Shown here: piece by piece, positions 36,580-46,120 of the stretch | Layout: each line of letters begins with the position of its first letter | How positions within the stretch are numbered: the first letter of the stretch is position 1 | Origin: Calothrix anomala FACHB-343 | Lineage (GTDB): Bacteria > Cyanobacteriota > Cyanobacteriia > Cyanobacteriales > Nostocaceae | Direction: 5' to 3' | Assembly (NCBI RefSeq): GCF_014696435.1 | Contig: NZ_JACJQG010000001.1 | Location: forward strand, 207,268 to 271,267 | Length of the DNA: 64,000 bases | Notes under the pieces: model-generated | Told to the model about the DNA's origin: nothing | What the model saw: only the letters and a program-made list of their open reading frames with translations | Databases searched by the model: none | Position numbers and translations under genes: made by a program

Positions 36580-37398
36580 ATGACTTCTTCAGTTAAAGAT
36601 TTGGTGCTGGTTGCTGGTGCTACTGGTGGTGTAGGACAATTAGTAGTAGGTGAACTACTAGAGAAAGGCTTAGGGGTTCGCATTCTCACAAGGAATCCTG
36701 CAAAAGCCCAAAAGATGTTTAACGATCGCGTGGAAATTGCTGTTGGTGATATTCGCGACGCCGCTACATTACCCGCCGCAATGACAAATGTTACTCATAT
36801 TATCTGTTGTACTGGTACTACTGCTTTTCCTTCTGGGAGATGGGAATTCGATCCCGATCCTAGTTGGATTGAATGGGCGCAACTACTATTTGATCCGCAG
36901 TTGCGTGAATCTAGAGCAAAGAACAGTCCCCAAAAAGTTGATGCGCAAGGTGTAATTAATTTAGTAGCAGCCGCACCGCCTAATCTTCAGCGATTTGTGT
37001 TTGTGTCTTCTTGTGGTGTTTTGCGTAAAGATCAGCCGCCTTTTAATATTCTCAATGGTTTTGGCGTGCTGGATGCGAAACAAAAAGGTGAACAAGCGAT
37101 CGCTAATTCTGGATTACCCTACACTATTATCCGTCCGGGACGTTTGATTGATGGCCCTTATACCTCATACGACCTCAACAGTCTTTTAAAAGCCAAAACC
37201 GATAGTAAATTAGGTGTAGTTATCGGTCAAGGCGATAAACTTGCAGGTGATGCTAGCCGCATTGATGTCGCATCAGCTTGTGTAGAATGCATTTTTATCC
37301 CAGCAACTGCAAGACAAATTTATGAATTGGCGAATAAAGGAACAAGACCGACTTTCATTGACTGGGAGAAGCTTTTTTTACAACCAACTACTGTTTAG
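36580..37398 (+). CDS. NAD(P)-binding atypical SDR protein
   Basis: The Rossmann motif GATGGVGQLVVGELL (residues 13-27) and RILTRNPAKA show an NAD(P)H-binding atypical short-chain dehydrogenase, similar to plastid Tic62-like and complex I 39-kDa-like proteins. RFVFVSSCGV and LPYTIIRPGRLIDGPYTSYD follow. The classical YxxxK motif is missing, so it may bind nucleotide without a dehydrogenase activity. Substrate unknown. Confidence 0.85.
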   Translation: MTSSVKDLVLVAGATGGVGQLVVGELLEKGLGVRILTRNPAKAQKMFNDRVEIAVGDIRDAATLPAAMTNVTHIICCTGTTAFPSGRWEFDPDPSWIEWAQLLFDPQLRESRAKNSPQKVDAQGVINLVAAAPPNLQRFVFVSSCGVLRKDQPPFNILNGFGVLDAKQKGEQAIANSGLPYTIIRPGRLIDGPYTSYDLNSLLKAKTDSKLGVVIGQGDKLAGDASRIDVASACVECIFIPATARQIYELANKGTRPTFIDWEKLFLQPTTV

Positions 37399-37399
37399 C

Positions 37400-37438
37400 A
37401 CTGTTGACTGTTGACTGTTGACTGTTGACTGTTGACTC
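37400..37438. repeat. TTGACTG heptamer repeat
   Basis: Five tandem heptamers directly after the SDR stop codon. Confidence 0.9.
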
Positions 37439-37495
37439 TTAAGAAAGTTTTTTCATCCGTTCTGGTGTAAGCAATTCATGACGGCTACTTCATCC

Positions 37496-37525
37496 AAAAA
37501 AAAGGCTCGGCATTGAGCCAAGCCT
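37496..37525 (-). terminator. Orphan intrinsic terminator
   Basis: Nine-base-pair stem with one G-U pair, 5-nt loop, then TTTTTTTT on the minus strand. It ends the candidate small RNA above. Confidence 0.75.
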
Positions 37526-37757
37526 GATTATATCCTGGTGCTTAAACAGACATCCCAGATTAATTTATGCAAAAATTTGGCAGATTTAATCTGCCTCTAG
37601 GCTGTATATCTAACTATCCTCAAGACTGACTCAATTTTTAAGCTCCAGGGTGACAAATTTGAACTACATTTAGCAACAAAGGGTTGCTAACTTAGATCGC
37701 TAATCCTGAAACAATGAAAGTAGACACCAAATTACGAGCCAGAGTAAGAGCCAGATT
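37496..37757 (-). ncRNA. Candidate small RNA with own terminator
   Basis: On the minus strand three perfect or near-perfect stem-loops occur in order: TAGCAAC/GTTGCTA (about 37670-37689), GGCAGATTTAATCTGCC (37579-37595) and a rho-independent terminator (37503-37525, stem AGGCTTGGC/GCCGAGCCT, then eight T). No minus-strand gene lies within reach upstream, since the adjacent DUF1995 gene is on the plus strand. The 5' end is not determined. Not a known Yfr or 6S RNA as far as I can tell. Confidence 0.4.
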
Positions 37758-38492
37758 ATGAGTGAACTTCCCAAGAGTCTTGAAGAAGCGATCGCCCAAT
37801 CTCGCGTAGCTACCCAAGCAGCCTTAGCAGATGGACAAACTCGCCTACAAGTTGAGTTTTTGTTTCCTGAACTCAAATTTATGCTAGTAGCGGAAGATTA
37901 TTTGCCTGTATTTGCTGAATATGGTTCAGGCTTGAAGGTTTTCTTTGCTGATGCGGGTGCAGCAGCTTTGGCGCGCAACCAATGGAAAGACGCTGCATTT
38001 AAAATTACAGATATTGGTACGGGTAGAGCTAATGCGCCTAGTACCAAAATTAAACCAGAGGATGAAATTTTTCTGTTTATTGCACCAACTTCTGTGGAAG
38101 TACCGCAAATGGAAAAGTTAATGGCAGAAATTGGCGATCGCCCTGTAATTTTCTTAAATCCTCGCTTAGAAGATTATGGTGTAGTCGGCTTGGGTTATGC
38201 CGCCAGACAAGTGCGTCAGCGTTTTATTGGTAACATCGAATCTTGCTACTACTTACGCCCTGTAGATGACCAAACTGCCGTTTTTCGATGCTATCCCGGA
38301 CAGTGGTCAGTTTGGGTAGAAAAGGGTGATGAGTATCAAAAAATTGCGGAATTAGCGACAAAGCCATCTGGTGATGACTTAGATCTCATCCTCATGAAAG
38401 GACAGCCGCAAACAGCAATCGATACTGCACCTGCGAAAAAGCCTAGCGTACTGAAGGGTTTACAACGGTTCTTAAAGGCTTTGAGTAGTTAA
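37758..38492 (+). CDS. DUF1995-family protein
   Basis: The 244-residue soluble protein starts LPKSLEEAIAQSRVATQAAL and contains EFLFPELKF, VEVPQMEKLM, RPVIFLNPRLEDYGVVGLGY, ARQVRQRFIGNIESCYYLRP and VFRCYPGQWSVWVE, the DUF1995 signature. The plant relative LPA3 helps assemble photosystem II; a photosynthetic role here is inference. It stands alone between the candidate small RNA and xisI. Confidence 0.88.
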   Translation: MSELPKSLEEAIAQSRVATQAALADGQTRLQVEFLFPELKFMLVAEDYLPVFAEYGSGLKVFFADAGAAALARNQWKDAAFKITDIGTGRANAPSTKIKPEDEIFLFIAPTSVEVPQMEKLMAEIGDRPVIFLNPRLEDYGVVGLGYAARQVRQRFIGNIESCYYLRPVDDQTAVFRCYPGQWSVWVEKGDEYQKIAELATKPSGDDLDLILMKGQPQTAIDTAPAKKPSVLKGLQRFLKALSS

Positions 38493-38499
38493 AACATGT

Positions 38500-38520
38500 G
38501 GGCACAATAATATTGTGCCC
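38500..38520. terminator. Perfect palindrome after DUF1995
   Basis: GGGCACAATA-A-TATTGTGCCC, 7 nt after the stop codon. The T run follows only 13 nt later, so termination strength is uncertain. Confidence 0.5.
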
Positions 38521-38598
38521 TAGCAATTCTCCCTATTTTTTTAATTGAAAAAATTGCTTTCTGACTAAGATTTTATTGCCTCAATAATTTGTAGATAT

Positions 38599-38934
38599 TT
38601 AACTCACGGCATAATCTGTATACTGACGGATATAAGGCGGATGAAATCCGACTACAATATCATGTTTTGGTACTCCCATTGCAGCTAGCTTTTCGCCTAC
38701 ATCCTCTTCAGTTCCATTCCACTGAATCCAAATTTTGCCGTTTTTAATATCAAAATGCATCACCGGGCCAAAAATTCTGCGTTTATTTTGCCAACCGATA
38801 TATATTAGTTGGTAATGGTCTTTTTCTACATCAAAAATTGTTTGTGATTCTATCTCATCATTAGATGCAGTAAGCTGGGCATATTCTGTCAGCAATTGCC
38901 GAATACATTCACGGTATTGGTTTAAGTCTGCCAT
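38599..38934 (-). CDS. xisI: XisI-family protein
   Basis: A 111-residue protein with the XisI pattern: YRECIRQLLTEYA, DHYQLIYIGWQNKRRIFGPV, MHFDIKNGKIWIQWNGTEED and VPKHDIVVGFHPPYIRQYTD. XisI was named as a factor controlling fdxN-element excision in Nostoc; most members occur as xisH-xisI pairs in many copies and their role is unclear. Here only the C-terminal end of xisH precedes it, overlapping the xisI start by 13 bp. Confidence 0.95.
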   Translation of the reverse strand: MADLNQYRECIRQLLTEYAQLTASNDEIESQTIFDVEKDHYQLIYIGWQNKRRIFGPVMHFDIKNGKIWIQWNGTEEDVGEKLAAMGVPKHDIVVGFHPPYIRQYTDYAVS

Positions 38935-38996
38935 AGAATAATTTCCTCTGTTTCAACATCGTAAATGATTAGATTTATTTGAAAAAATAATGCGAC
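38922..38996 (-). pseudogene. C-terminal remnant of xisH
   Basis: The last about 22 residues (FQINLIIYDVETEEIILWQT) match the ending of XisH, and the stop overlaps the xisI start as in normal pairs. Upstream the frame runs into a GTAGGGGCATGGC hairpin (39002-39026) and the MITE at 39079-39181, so the rest of xisH has been lost. Confidence 0.7.
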
Positions 38997-39078
38997 AAAT
39001 GGTAGGGGCATGGCAATGCCATGCCCTCTAGAATATATTGATGTGCCGCCAACACTATTTAAATTGGTATTTAGATAT

Positions 39079-39181
39079 ACAGCATATTTCAGGTAAATGA
39101 GGTAAGCGCTTCGGGGCATGGCAGTGCCAGTGCCCCTACAATCAACAATCATCTGTACCTCACCAACTGGCAATCTGCGGT
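39079..39181 (+). mobile_element. 103-bp MITE, second complete copy
   Basis: Same length and ends as 24128-24230 (ACAGCATATTTCAGGTAAAT left, GCGGT right) with about 90 percent identity by eye. It lies in the tract that replaced most of xisH. Confidence 0.8.
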
Positions 39182-39259
39182 ATTTTGCAAGCTACTGTAC
39201 AAGCAAAGACAAGGGCAGGAACCTGAGCAATGCCCCATGCCCCATGCCCCATGCCCTTT

Positions 39260-42200
39260 TTAATTACTCCTTAACGGCGCATTCAAAATTTTCTCAATGC
39301 GATCGCGTGTTTCGAGAATATGGGCTTTGGTATACTCATCTTCAGAATTTACTCCTGCTAATTTCTCGTTGAGTTGGCGAATTTTATACCAGGCTAAGGT
39401 ACGTGCATCTTCGGGTACGTATTCTTTCCGTAATATAATATCGCTTAGTATATTTACGTACTCACGCTGCAATCCGCGACGCAGGCTAGAAATCATCAGG
39501 GGCTTGCCTTTGGGTTTGAGAACTTCTGTCCAAATACCAGTTTGCAAAGTATCAAATAATTCAGGCAGACTCAAAGCTTTACCTTGGGGACTCTTGAGTT
39601 CGATGTCCTTGAGACGAGAAAGGCGATCGCCTGAAAGTAAATCTACCAATACCGCACTTTGCAGGTTTAAAACCAAGTCGTGAATGGGGTAGTCTAAACG
39701 TCCAACTAAGGGATAACTGCCCCAATGATACCAACGAGAAGGGGCTAATTTATTCAGCAGTTCTGGTGAGAAGTTAAAAGCATCCTCAGCAAATACATAC
39801 TTTTGTAAGGTTTCTAAAGCTTGGCGTTGTTGTTCTAAGGGTACAGGTTCAAATGGTAACCGACGTTGACGGATACCTGCTTTGCTAGGAGGTTCCCCCG
39901 CATGGACGCGATAAAAAGACTGACCGCCAATATATTTAGTGGTATAAAATATATTTTGGAAATAGTTACCCAATACTGAACCAAAGCGATCGCTAAGATC
40001 GCTATAACTTTCACCTGCTACTGGATAACGTTTGTTCAGCCTATCCCACATGACGCGAGAATTATCTAATTGCCATTGAGCATAGCGGAGAACGTTACCG
40101 CTATTATCCCAAGCGTTAGCTGTAGGATCGAGATCGTAGCGATCCTCATCTGTAGAGTAACTGAACTCTGGGCGATCGGATTGATCGGCAATTTCGTCTA
40201 AAATTGGCTTTTCGGCGATGGGAGTTGAAGCTTGAGTTGGCATATAGCCATACTGAATCGCCCAGTCATCATAAGGCCCTACTATACTTGGAAAATAATC
40301 GCCCTGCTTTGTCCCTTGGGGTGCAATATTTGGCGGAATATAATCCATAACTGAAGCAGTTAAACCTTTATTACTAGTAACTTGCTTATCGTTTAACTCC
40401 TCTGGTGGTAGCAAGTTACTACCCCGGAAGTTATGGCGTAACCCTAAGGTATGTCCGACTTCATGGGCGATAATTAAACGTAGATATTGATGGATATACT
40501 CTTTAAGTTGCTCTTGAGTGGTGGTGTTGTCTTCTAACAATGTCATCGCCATTGCACCCAAAGCAAACTGGTTAGAAGCTTCGATTCCGTAACACAAATC
40601 TGACTCCCCAGCCATTTTAGCTAACCGATTCAACATTGGCTGTTGCTGCTGCTGATTGTTTTGGGTTTTTCCGCCCAATTTATTGACGCACAGCGTATTA
40701 TTTTGCATCAACGCTGTTAAAGAACTACGTCCTTGTACTTGGTTGGGTTGTACTATTTGGCGATACTCATTTTTGAGGACGCGGACAAAACTACCATCGA
40801 CTAAAATATCTGCATCCAAAATTTCCCCAGTTAAGGGATTGACGCGGGATGGCCCCCTAGCAAAAAAGCCGTCGATGGTATTAATCCAGCGAATTGTGTT
40901 GTAACGAATATCCGCAGGGTCCCATGTAGCATTATCTGGCATTTGCCGAGCTTCGATCGCATCTTTGAATCCTGCTTTCAAAAATGCTTTATTCCACATT
41001 AGTATCCCTTCTTTAATCGCATCGCGGTATTCATAAGGGACAGCGTTGTCAATCCAAAAGACTATCGGCTTTTTCGGTCGAGATATAGGTGCTTGGGGGT
41101 CTTCTTTTTCCAAGTTCCAGCGATTGATATAGCGGACAAATGGATCGCCGCGATCGTCTTTGGATAAGTCTTGATAGGCTGTGATAAAATAACCGACGCG
41201 ATCGTCTGCTAAACGCGGTTGATATTTATTATTTGGCAGTTGTGAAAGACTATAGTGGATGCGTAAAGTAAAGCCACGACTGTCTGCTAGAGACTCAAAA
41301 TTCAGCATCGGATTTTCCCGACTGCTGCTACTCCCACCACCAGAAAAATTTAATACTGTCTGGACTTCTAAGTTTTCGGGAAAGACTTTCGCGCTGCCAA
41401 AATAAGATTGATCTGTACCGCCAGGAATCCCCAAACTCAAAGATAAACCAGCTAAATCTGTGAGTAATAAATCTCCTAAGTCAATTAGCAGGGTTTTGCG
41501 TTCTGGATGAATGCTTTTAATGGGGATAGTGTAGAGTATAGAATCGCTAAACGACCGAGCGAGCGATCGCGCCTGGGGATCTCCGTCTTTGGTACGAAAA
41601 TTTACATTCCGCACAGTAAATTGTAAATTATTGTCTACCCGTTTGAAATAAAATAAAAAATCCTGCAAAGGCATCCCGCTATAAATACCCTGTTCGCCAA
41701 TCCCCGATTCTAAGGTGGATGTAGCTAAATAATTTTTATTGAGTTGCTCTGGCTGAATTTCTAAATAAATTTTATTCTTTTCTTTCTGGCGATAAATGGT
41801 GAATAGTCCCTGTTGCTTTTCTGTATCTTTTGTAACTTCATCAAAAGCTTCTAGATCGTCCTTCTTTGGTGGTTTAGTCGATGTATTGGGTTTTTCATTA
41901 GGCTTTTCTGGAGTTTTTCCCGCTACTAACAACGGTTGTTTTCCCGCTTCTTTAGGATTAGTAACGATCCAATTAAACGGTTGTTGTTGTAGCTGTTGGT
42001 TTTGATTCATTACCCAAACTTGCTGTCCGCCTTTTCCCCTAGAATTAGATAACTGAGATGTTGGTACAGCAGGTTTTTTAGCAGAATTATCTAATTTATT
42101 TAATGGTTTTAAACTTGACTTACCATTAGAAGACGGCGCTATAACTCCTGGTGTAGTCTGATTTACACCAAATCTATCTTGTTTTTGTTGGTTATGTAAC

Positions 42201-42301
42201 TCAGTGTTTATTTTGTTAGGAGGCGATGACTTAGCACTAGCAGTTGTTACTCCCAAAAACAAACCAGACAATAAAATTACATAAAGACTTAATTTATTCA
42301 T
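39260..42301 (-). CDS. Secreted zinc-dependent metalloprotease
   Basis: A 1013-residue protein with an N-terminal signal peptide (LYVILLSGLFLGVTTASA), a Gln/Asn/Lys-rich low-complexity region (about 25-170), a DUF5117/DUF5118-like domain and a gluzincin/metzincin-type zinc site HEVGHTLGLRHNF near residue 613. The later VMDYIPPNIAP resembles the Met-turn region. This fits the DUF4953/DUF5117 zinc metalloprotease family. Probably secreted or outer-membrane associated; substrate unknown. Confidence 0.9.
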   Translation of the reverse strand: MNKLSLYVILLSGLFLGVTTASAKSSPPNKINTELHNQQKQDRFGVNQTTPGVIAPSSNGKSSLKPLNKLDNSAKKPAVPTSQLSNSRGKGGQQVWVMNQNQQLQQQPFNWIVTNPKEAGKQPLLVAGKTPEKPNEKPNTSTKPPKKDDLEAFDEVTKDTEKQQGLFTIYRQKEKNKIYLEIQPEQLNKNYLATSTLESGIGEQGIYSGMPLQDFLFYFKRVDNNLQFTVRNVNFRTKDGDPQARSLARSFSDSILYTIPIKSIHPERKTLLIDLGDLLLTDLAGLSLSLGIPGGTDQSYFGSAKVFPENLEVQTVLNFSGGGSSSSRENPMLNFESLADSRGFTLRIHYSLSQLPNNKYQPRLADDRVGYFITAYQDLSKDDRGDPFVRYINRWNLEKEDPQAPISRPKKPIVFWIDNAVPYEYRDAIKEGILMWNKAFLKAGFKDAIEARQMPDNATWDPADIRYNTIRWINTIDGFFARGPSRVNPLTGEILDADILVDGSFVRVLKNEYRQIVQPNQVQGRSSLTALMQNNTLCVNKLGGKTQNNQQQQQPMLNRLAKMAGESDLCYGIEASNQFALGAMAMTLLEDNTTTQEQLKEYIHQYLRLIIAHEVGHTLGLRHNFRGSNLLPPEELNDKQVTSNKGLTASVMDYIPPNIAPQGTKQGDYFPSIVGPYDDWAIQYGYMPTQASTPIAEKPILDEIADQSDRPEFSYSTDEDRYDLDPTANAWDNSGNVLRYAQWQLDNSRVMWDRLNKRYPVAGESYSDLSDRFGSVLGNYFQNIFYTTKYIGGQSFYRVHAGEPPSKAGIRQRRLPFEPVPLEQQRQALETLQKYVFAEDAFNFSPELLNKLAPSRWYHWGSYPLVGRLDYPIHDLVLNLQSAVLVDLLSGDRLSRLKDIELKSPQGKALSLPELFDTLQTGIWTEVLKPKGKPLMISSLRRGLQREYVNILSDIILRKEYVPEDARTLAWYKIRQLNEKLAGVNSEDEYTKAHILETRDRIEKILNAPLRSN

Positions 42302-42807
42302 CTAATCTACCCCCGACAACAATCATTAGCTATTTTTCATTATTGGCAAAGTCCATCGGCTTTGCTGTTATCTAACATAAGCTTATTTAAAAAATATTGT
42401 TAGCTGTCTGATATGCAGCAGTAAACTTTTCATTTCAGCTATCATCACGATTCTGCAATTTTATTAGCCAGTTTTCCTGTAGTATTTTTGCTAACAATTG
42501 TATCTGTAGCTTACAGTACGTATTATTCTGACATCAGACTAGTAAACTTGCTGATAAAAAAGTATAACAATCTGGATTAAACCAAGGAAATTACTGGCAA
42601 ATGCACCACTTCTCACGTTATCAATTTCAATTTATACAGAGAAAAATAGTTAAGCTTCAAAGACTTTTCACTTTGGCGATCGCCACTTATTTTACAAAAG
42701 TCATATACGATACAAGTATTTGATTAATTTCCGCCGCATCTGAGTTCATCAACACTGTAGAATCATTTTTCATAAATTAGTAATTAAATAGTAATCCAAA
42801 ATACAAA
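42302..42807. other. Divergent promoter region, AT-rich
   Basis: This 506-bp spacer separates the divergent metalloprotease and pentapeptide genes. I see one HIP1 site (near 42677), no frame, no clear hairpin and no repeat. Confidence 0.6.
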
Positions 42808-44547
42808 ATGTCATATTTATCACAAATTTGGCAGCGTTTCAGGAATTACGCTCAGGGTAAAAAGTTAACAGATAAGCCACAGACTAACTCTGTGAAAGCC
42901 CAAACACTTTTTCCTAGTACAAAAATTTCTCAAGATTTAGATAAAAAGCCTAGATATGTTCAAAATAATTTACAATACTCTTTATTCATTCAAAAATTGC
43001 AAAAAAGCTTAGAAGAATGGGGAAAACCCGGTAATGGTTTATTATCGGCTCAGAACGAAATAGTGACAGCCCCCAAACAGCGCCAATTTTATGAAGAGAT
43101 TTACGATCTACTTGGTCATGCAGCTTTAACACCAGATATAGTTGAACAGGTAATAAATTTACTCATAGCTCGGAAAACATTTCAGCCACTGCTCCTGTTC
43201 CAACGTTTAGAGGAATTTTATCGTCGCTGGTGTCAGGGTGAGTTTCTTGATGCTGCACCTGATAATAACTTACCTCAGAAAAAAATGTTAACTCTGTTAG
43301 CACAAAATATAACTATCGGACTGAGGGAAGTAGATATATATACTGGATTGAATGTATTAATTTTACTATTGGAGTTACATCGCTACGCCCAAGGTCGAGA
43401 TGAACTTCAGCAGTCAATTAACTTTTATCCATCTAGCCAACCAGATACAGAAAGTTTTTTCACCTCCGAACTACTGCGGATAATAAACTATAGCGATGCG
43501 ATTGAAATTGGTAATTTCACTAGTATTGTCGGTGAATTCCTCAAAGGAGGGAATTTTCGCGGCGCTTACTTAGGTAATGCCAACTTAACAGGTGCTAACT
43601 TTAGCGGTGCCAACCTCAGTGGTGCTTACTTAGGAGATGCCAATTTAACAGGCGTGAATTTTACTAATGCAAATCTCAGTGGTGCTAACTTTGGCGATGC
43701 AAATCTCAGTGGTGCTAATTTGCAAAATGCCAACCTCAGCCATGCTGACCTCAGTAGCGCCAACCTCAGTGGTGCCAATTTTAGCCACACAGACTTGAGC
43801 CGCGCTAACCTCAGCCATGCGGATATCAGCAGCGCGAACTTAAAAAATGCTCACCTCAGCCATGCCGATCTCAGTAGTAGTAACCTGAAAGATGCTAATC
43901 TCAACAATGCCAATCTCAGCCACGCTATTGTTTTCGGTGCCAATCTCAGCGAAGCTAAACTCAGTAGTGTCAACCTCAGCCATGCTGACTTGTGTCGTGC
44001 TGACCTCAGTGGTGCCGATCTAAGTCGTGCTATTCTTAACGGTACCAACCTCAGTGATACTATTCTTTTTAGCACTAATCTTAGCGATGCGATTTTAGTT
44101 GCTGCTGACCTCAGCTATGCCAAGCTAAATGGAGCTAAACTTAACTATGCCAAACTCAACGGCGCAATGTTCTTAGGAGCCGATCTCAGTGGTGTAGACC
44201 TGAGTGGAGTGATCTTAAATGATGCTGACCTTAGTGGTGTTCTACTGAGTGAGGCTGACCTCACTGGTGCTGACTTAAGTTATACCATGCTTTTTGGTAC
44301 TGACCTGAGCTATGCCAATCTTAACAAAGCAAATCTCAGTGGTAGCAATCTCAGTGGTGCTTTACTCAATGGTGCAGACCTCAGCCATACTAACCTCAGC
44401 TACGCCATTCTCAGTAATGCAGATGTCACAGAAGCCAACCTAAAAGAAATGACTTGGGGAGAAAAACAGCAATGGGAAACAGTCCGGGGATTAGAGACAG
44501 CGCTAAATGTCCCAGAGTTGTTAAAGCAGGAATTGGGGTTGAGTTGA
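42808..44547 (+). CDS. Large pentapeptide-repeat protein
   Basis: The 579-residue protein has a helical N-terminal domain (1-245) with no motif I know, then about 300 residues of A(D/N)LSx pentapeptides (for example ANLTGANFSGANLSGAYLGD), enough for roughly 60 repeats and 15 turns of a right-handed beta-helix. The C-terminal 35 residues (WGEKQQWETVRGLETALNVP) are a helical cap common in cyanobacterial members. Some members mimic DNA, but here no function is known. It is convergent with the Dnd-associated methyltransferase gene. Confidence 0.93.
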   Translation: MSYLSQIWQRFRNYAQGKKLTDKPQTNSVKAQTLFPSTKISQDLDKKPRYVQNNLQYSLFIQKLQKSLEEWGKPGNGLLSAQNEIVTAPKQRQFYEEIYDLLGHAALTPDIVEQVINLLIARKTFQPLLLFQRLEEFYRRWCQGEFLDAAPDNNLPQKKMLTLLAQNITIGLREVDIYTGLNVLILLLELHRYAQGRDELQQSINFYPSSQPDTESFFTSELLRIINYSDAIEIGNFTSIVGEFLKGGNFRGAYLGNANLTGANFSGANLSGAYLGDANLTGVNFTNANLSGANFGDANLSGANLQNANLSHADLSSANLSGANFSHTDLSRANLSHADISSANLKNAHLSHADLSSSNLKDANLNNANLSHAIVFGANLSEAKLSSVNLSHADLCRADLSGADLSRAILNGTNLSDTILFSTNLSDAILVAADLSYAKLNGAKLNYAKLNGAMFLGADLSGVDLSGVILNDADLSGVLLSEADLTGADLSYTMLFGTDLSYANLNKANLSGSNLSGALLNGADLSHTNLSYAILSNADVTEANLKEMTWGEKQQWETVRGLETALNVPELLKQELGLS

Positions 44548-44618
44548 TTGTTGATGGTTGACGGTTGACTGTTGACGGTTGACTTTTTAACCACTGACAA
44601 CTGACAACTGACAACTGA
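44548..44618. repeat. GACTGTT/GACAACT heptamer repeats
   Basis: TTGACTG-like and CTGACAA-like units fill the gap between the two convergent genes. Confidence 0.85.
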
Positions 44619-46067
44619 CTATTTCCGATAAACCTGATGTCCGCGAATTTCTACTTTGTGGCTAGCTAGACATTTTTCCCAACCTTCGCGGGTACCAATT
44701 TCGTTTTTCTGCTGGAGGAGTCCTAATTCTTCTTCTTGTTGGGTAAGTTGGGCAAATTGTTCGTAGAGTGGGTAGTTAGGCGTAACAAAGGTTTCTTTAC
44801 GATGCAATATTGGTGGATTGTCTCTGGTTTGGTAGTCGCGGTGAGTAATTTTTAAGGTGAGGAAGTCAATTATGATACTCGCTTTTAAAGCTGGGTGGGG
44901 GTCGGTGTTGAATTCTGGATAAAAGAGATAGCAAATTTGCGGTTTATCGGTGCAATATTTAATTAAGGTAGCACCATCTACCCGCCCGATGGTACGGCTG
45001 GCGCAACCTTCATAAATCCGCAGTAAAGCATCAAGTTCTGTTAAGGCGGAAACATGGACATACAAAGCGCCACGGGTATGTTTACCGATTTTACTTTTGT
45101 CGCAAGCATTTTGAATGACTCTAGGTTGACCGAGGCTAAAGAGTTTTTGATCGGCGACACCACAAGCTTCTTCATAGCTACTAAAAAAGGCTTTGATGTC
45201 GTAGCGGATTTCTGGTGCTAGTTTATGCCATGAGGGGCGTTGTTCAAAGTGGGTAAGGGCGAGGTAAACTTGAATATCCAGAGAGCGACGATAAGCGATC
45301 GCATCCCATTCTGCCTCATCAGTAGCTTGTAATACTACGCCAAAAGCACGGCGGAAGTTACCAAATTCACTCAGTAGTTCCTGTTCGTTACTCAATTCCC
45401 CCTTAACTGGTAATCTTCCACGCTGGGTGAAAAAGTCCATTAATGGTGCGAGTATTTCCTGGTAATCTTCAAAGCGCTTGCTAGGAATGCGAACTCTGGG
45501 CGTAGAACTGCGAGTAAAAAAGCGAATGGCTTTGAAACTTTCTTTTTCGGCTTCATGGCGAAAGACAAAGTAGACACCTAATGCTACAGGTACAGCATCT
45601 ACATTCAGTACCTCATCAATGTAACTTTTTAGTTCTTCTTGCTGGTAATATTTTTGAAATGTATTGCGCCGGGTGACAATTCCATCGCTATAAGCTATTT
45701 GGGTTTTGCTAGGCGCGTTAATTAAAACCTGCGCAGCGACAATTAAAACTTTGTGGGTGAGTTCCCAAGCTTTAACTAGGCTTTCTCGCCTTTCTTGGGG
45801 ATCTTCGATGACGTTGAGAACATAACCCAAATTAACCACATCAGCAGAGGTAATCGATGCATCAGGATAATAATAAGGGTCCCAACCGCCACTAGTGTAA
45901 CCTAAATTGGCGACGCGCTGGACATCACCACCATAGCCGCAACCGTAGTCAAAAAAGGTAGTTTCAGGATTGAGAATTGCCCATTCTATAGCCAATCGTA
46001 CCGGACGAGAGATATCAATGCGAGCGATCGCAGCTCGATGACGTTCGATGTCTAACGCTTCAGGCAT
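44619..46067 (-). CDS. DNA phosphorothioation-associated putative methyltransferase
   Basis: The 482-residue protein carries a SAM motif I near residues 38-47 (FFDYGCGYGGDVQRV) and the second acidic strand (ADVVNLGYVLNVIEDPQERR), followed by IPSKRFEDYQEILAPLMDFF and PSWHKLAPEIRYDIKAFF. I recognise it as the methyltransferase-like protein found with dnd clusters in cyanobacteria. Its substrate is unknown; it is not one of the core enzymes that put sulphur in DNA. It is 53 bp downstream of dndE. Confidence 0.9.
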   Translation of the reverse strand: MPEALDIERHRAAIARIDISRPVRLAIEWAILNPETTFFDYGCGYGGDVQRVANLGYTSGGWDPYYYPDASITSADVVNLGYVLNVIEDPQERRESLVKAWELTHKVLIVAAQVLINAPSKTQIAYSDGIVTRRNTFQKYYQQEELKSYIDEVLNVDAVPVALGVYFVFRHEAEKESFKAIRFFTRSSTPRVRIPSKRFEDYQEILAPLMDFFTQRGRLPVKGELSNEQELLSEFGNFRRAFGVVLQATDEAEWDAIAYRRSLDIQVYLALTHFEQRPSWHKLAPEIRYDIKAFFSSYEEACGVADQKLFSLGQPRVIQNACDKSKIGKHTRGALYVHVSALTELDALLRIYEGCASRTIGRVDGATLIKYCTDKPQICYLFYPEFNTDPHPALKASIIIDFLTLKITHRDYQTRDNPPILHRKETFVTPNYPLYEQFAQLTQQEEELGLLQQKNEIGTREGWEKCLASHKVEIRGHQVYRK

Positions 46068-46120
46068 AATATTTCAGTCAACAGTCAACACTCAACAGTC
46101 AACAGTTAACTAATATCCTT

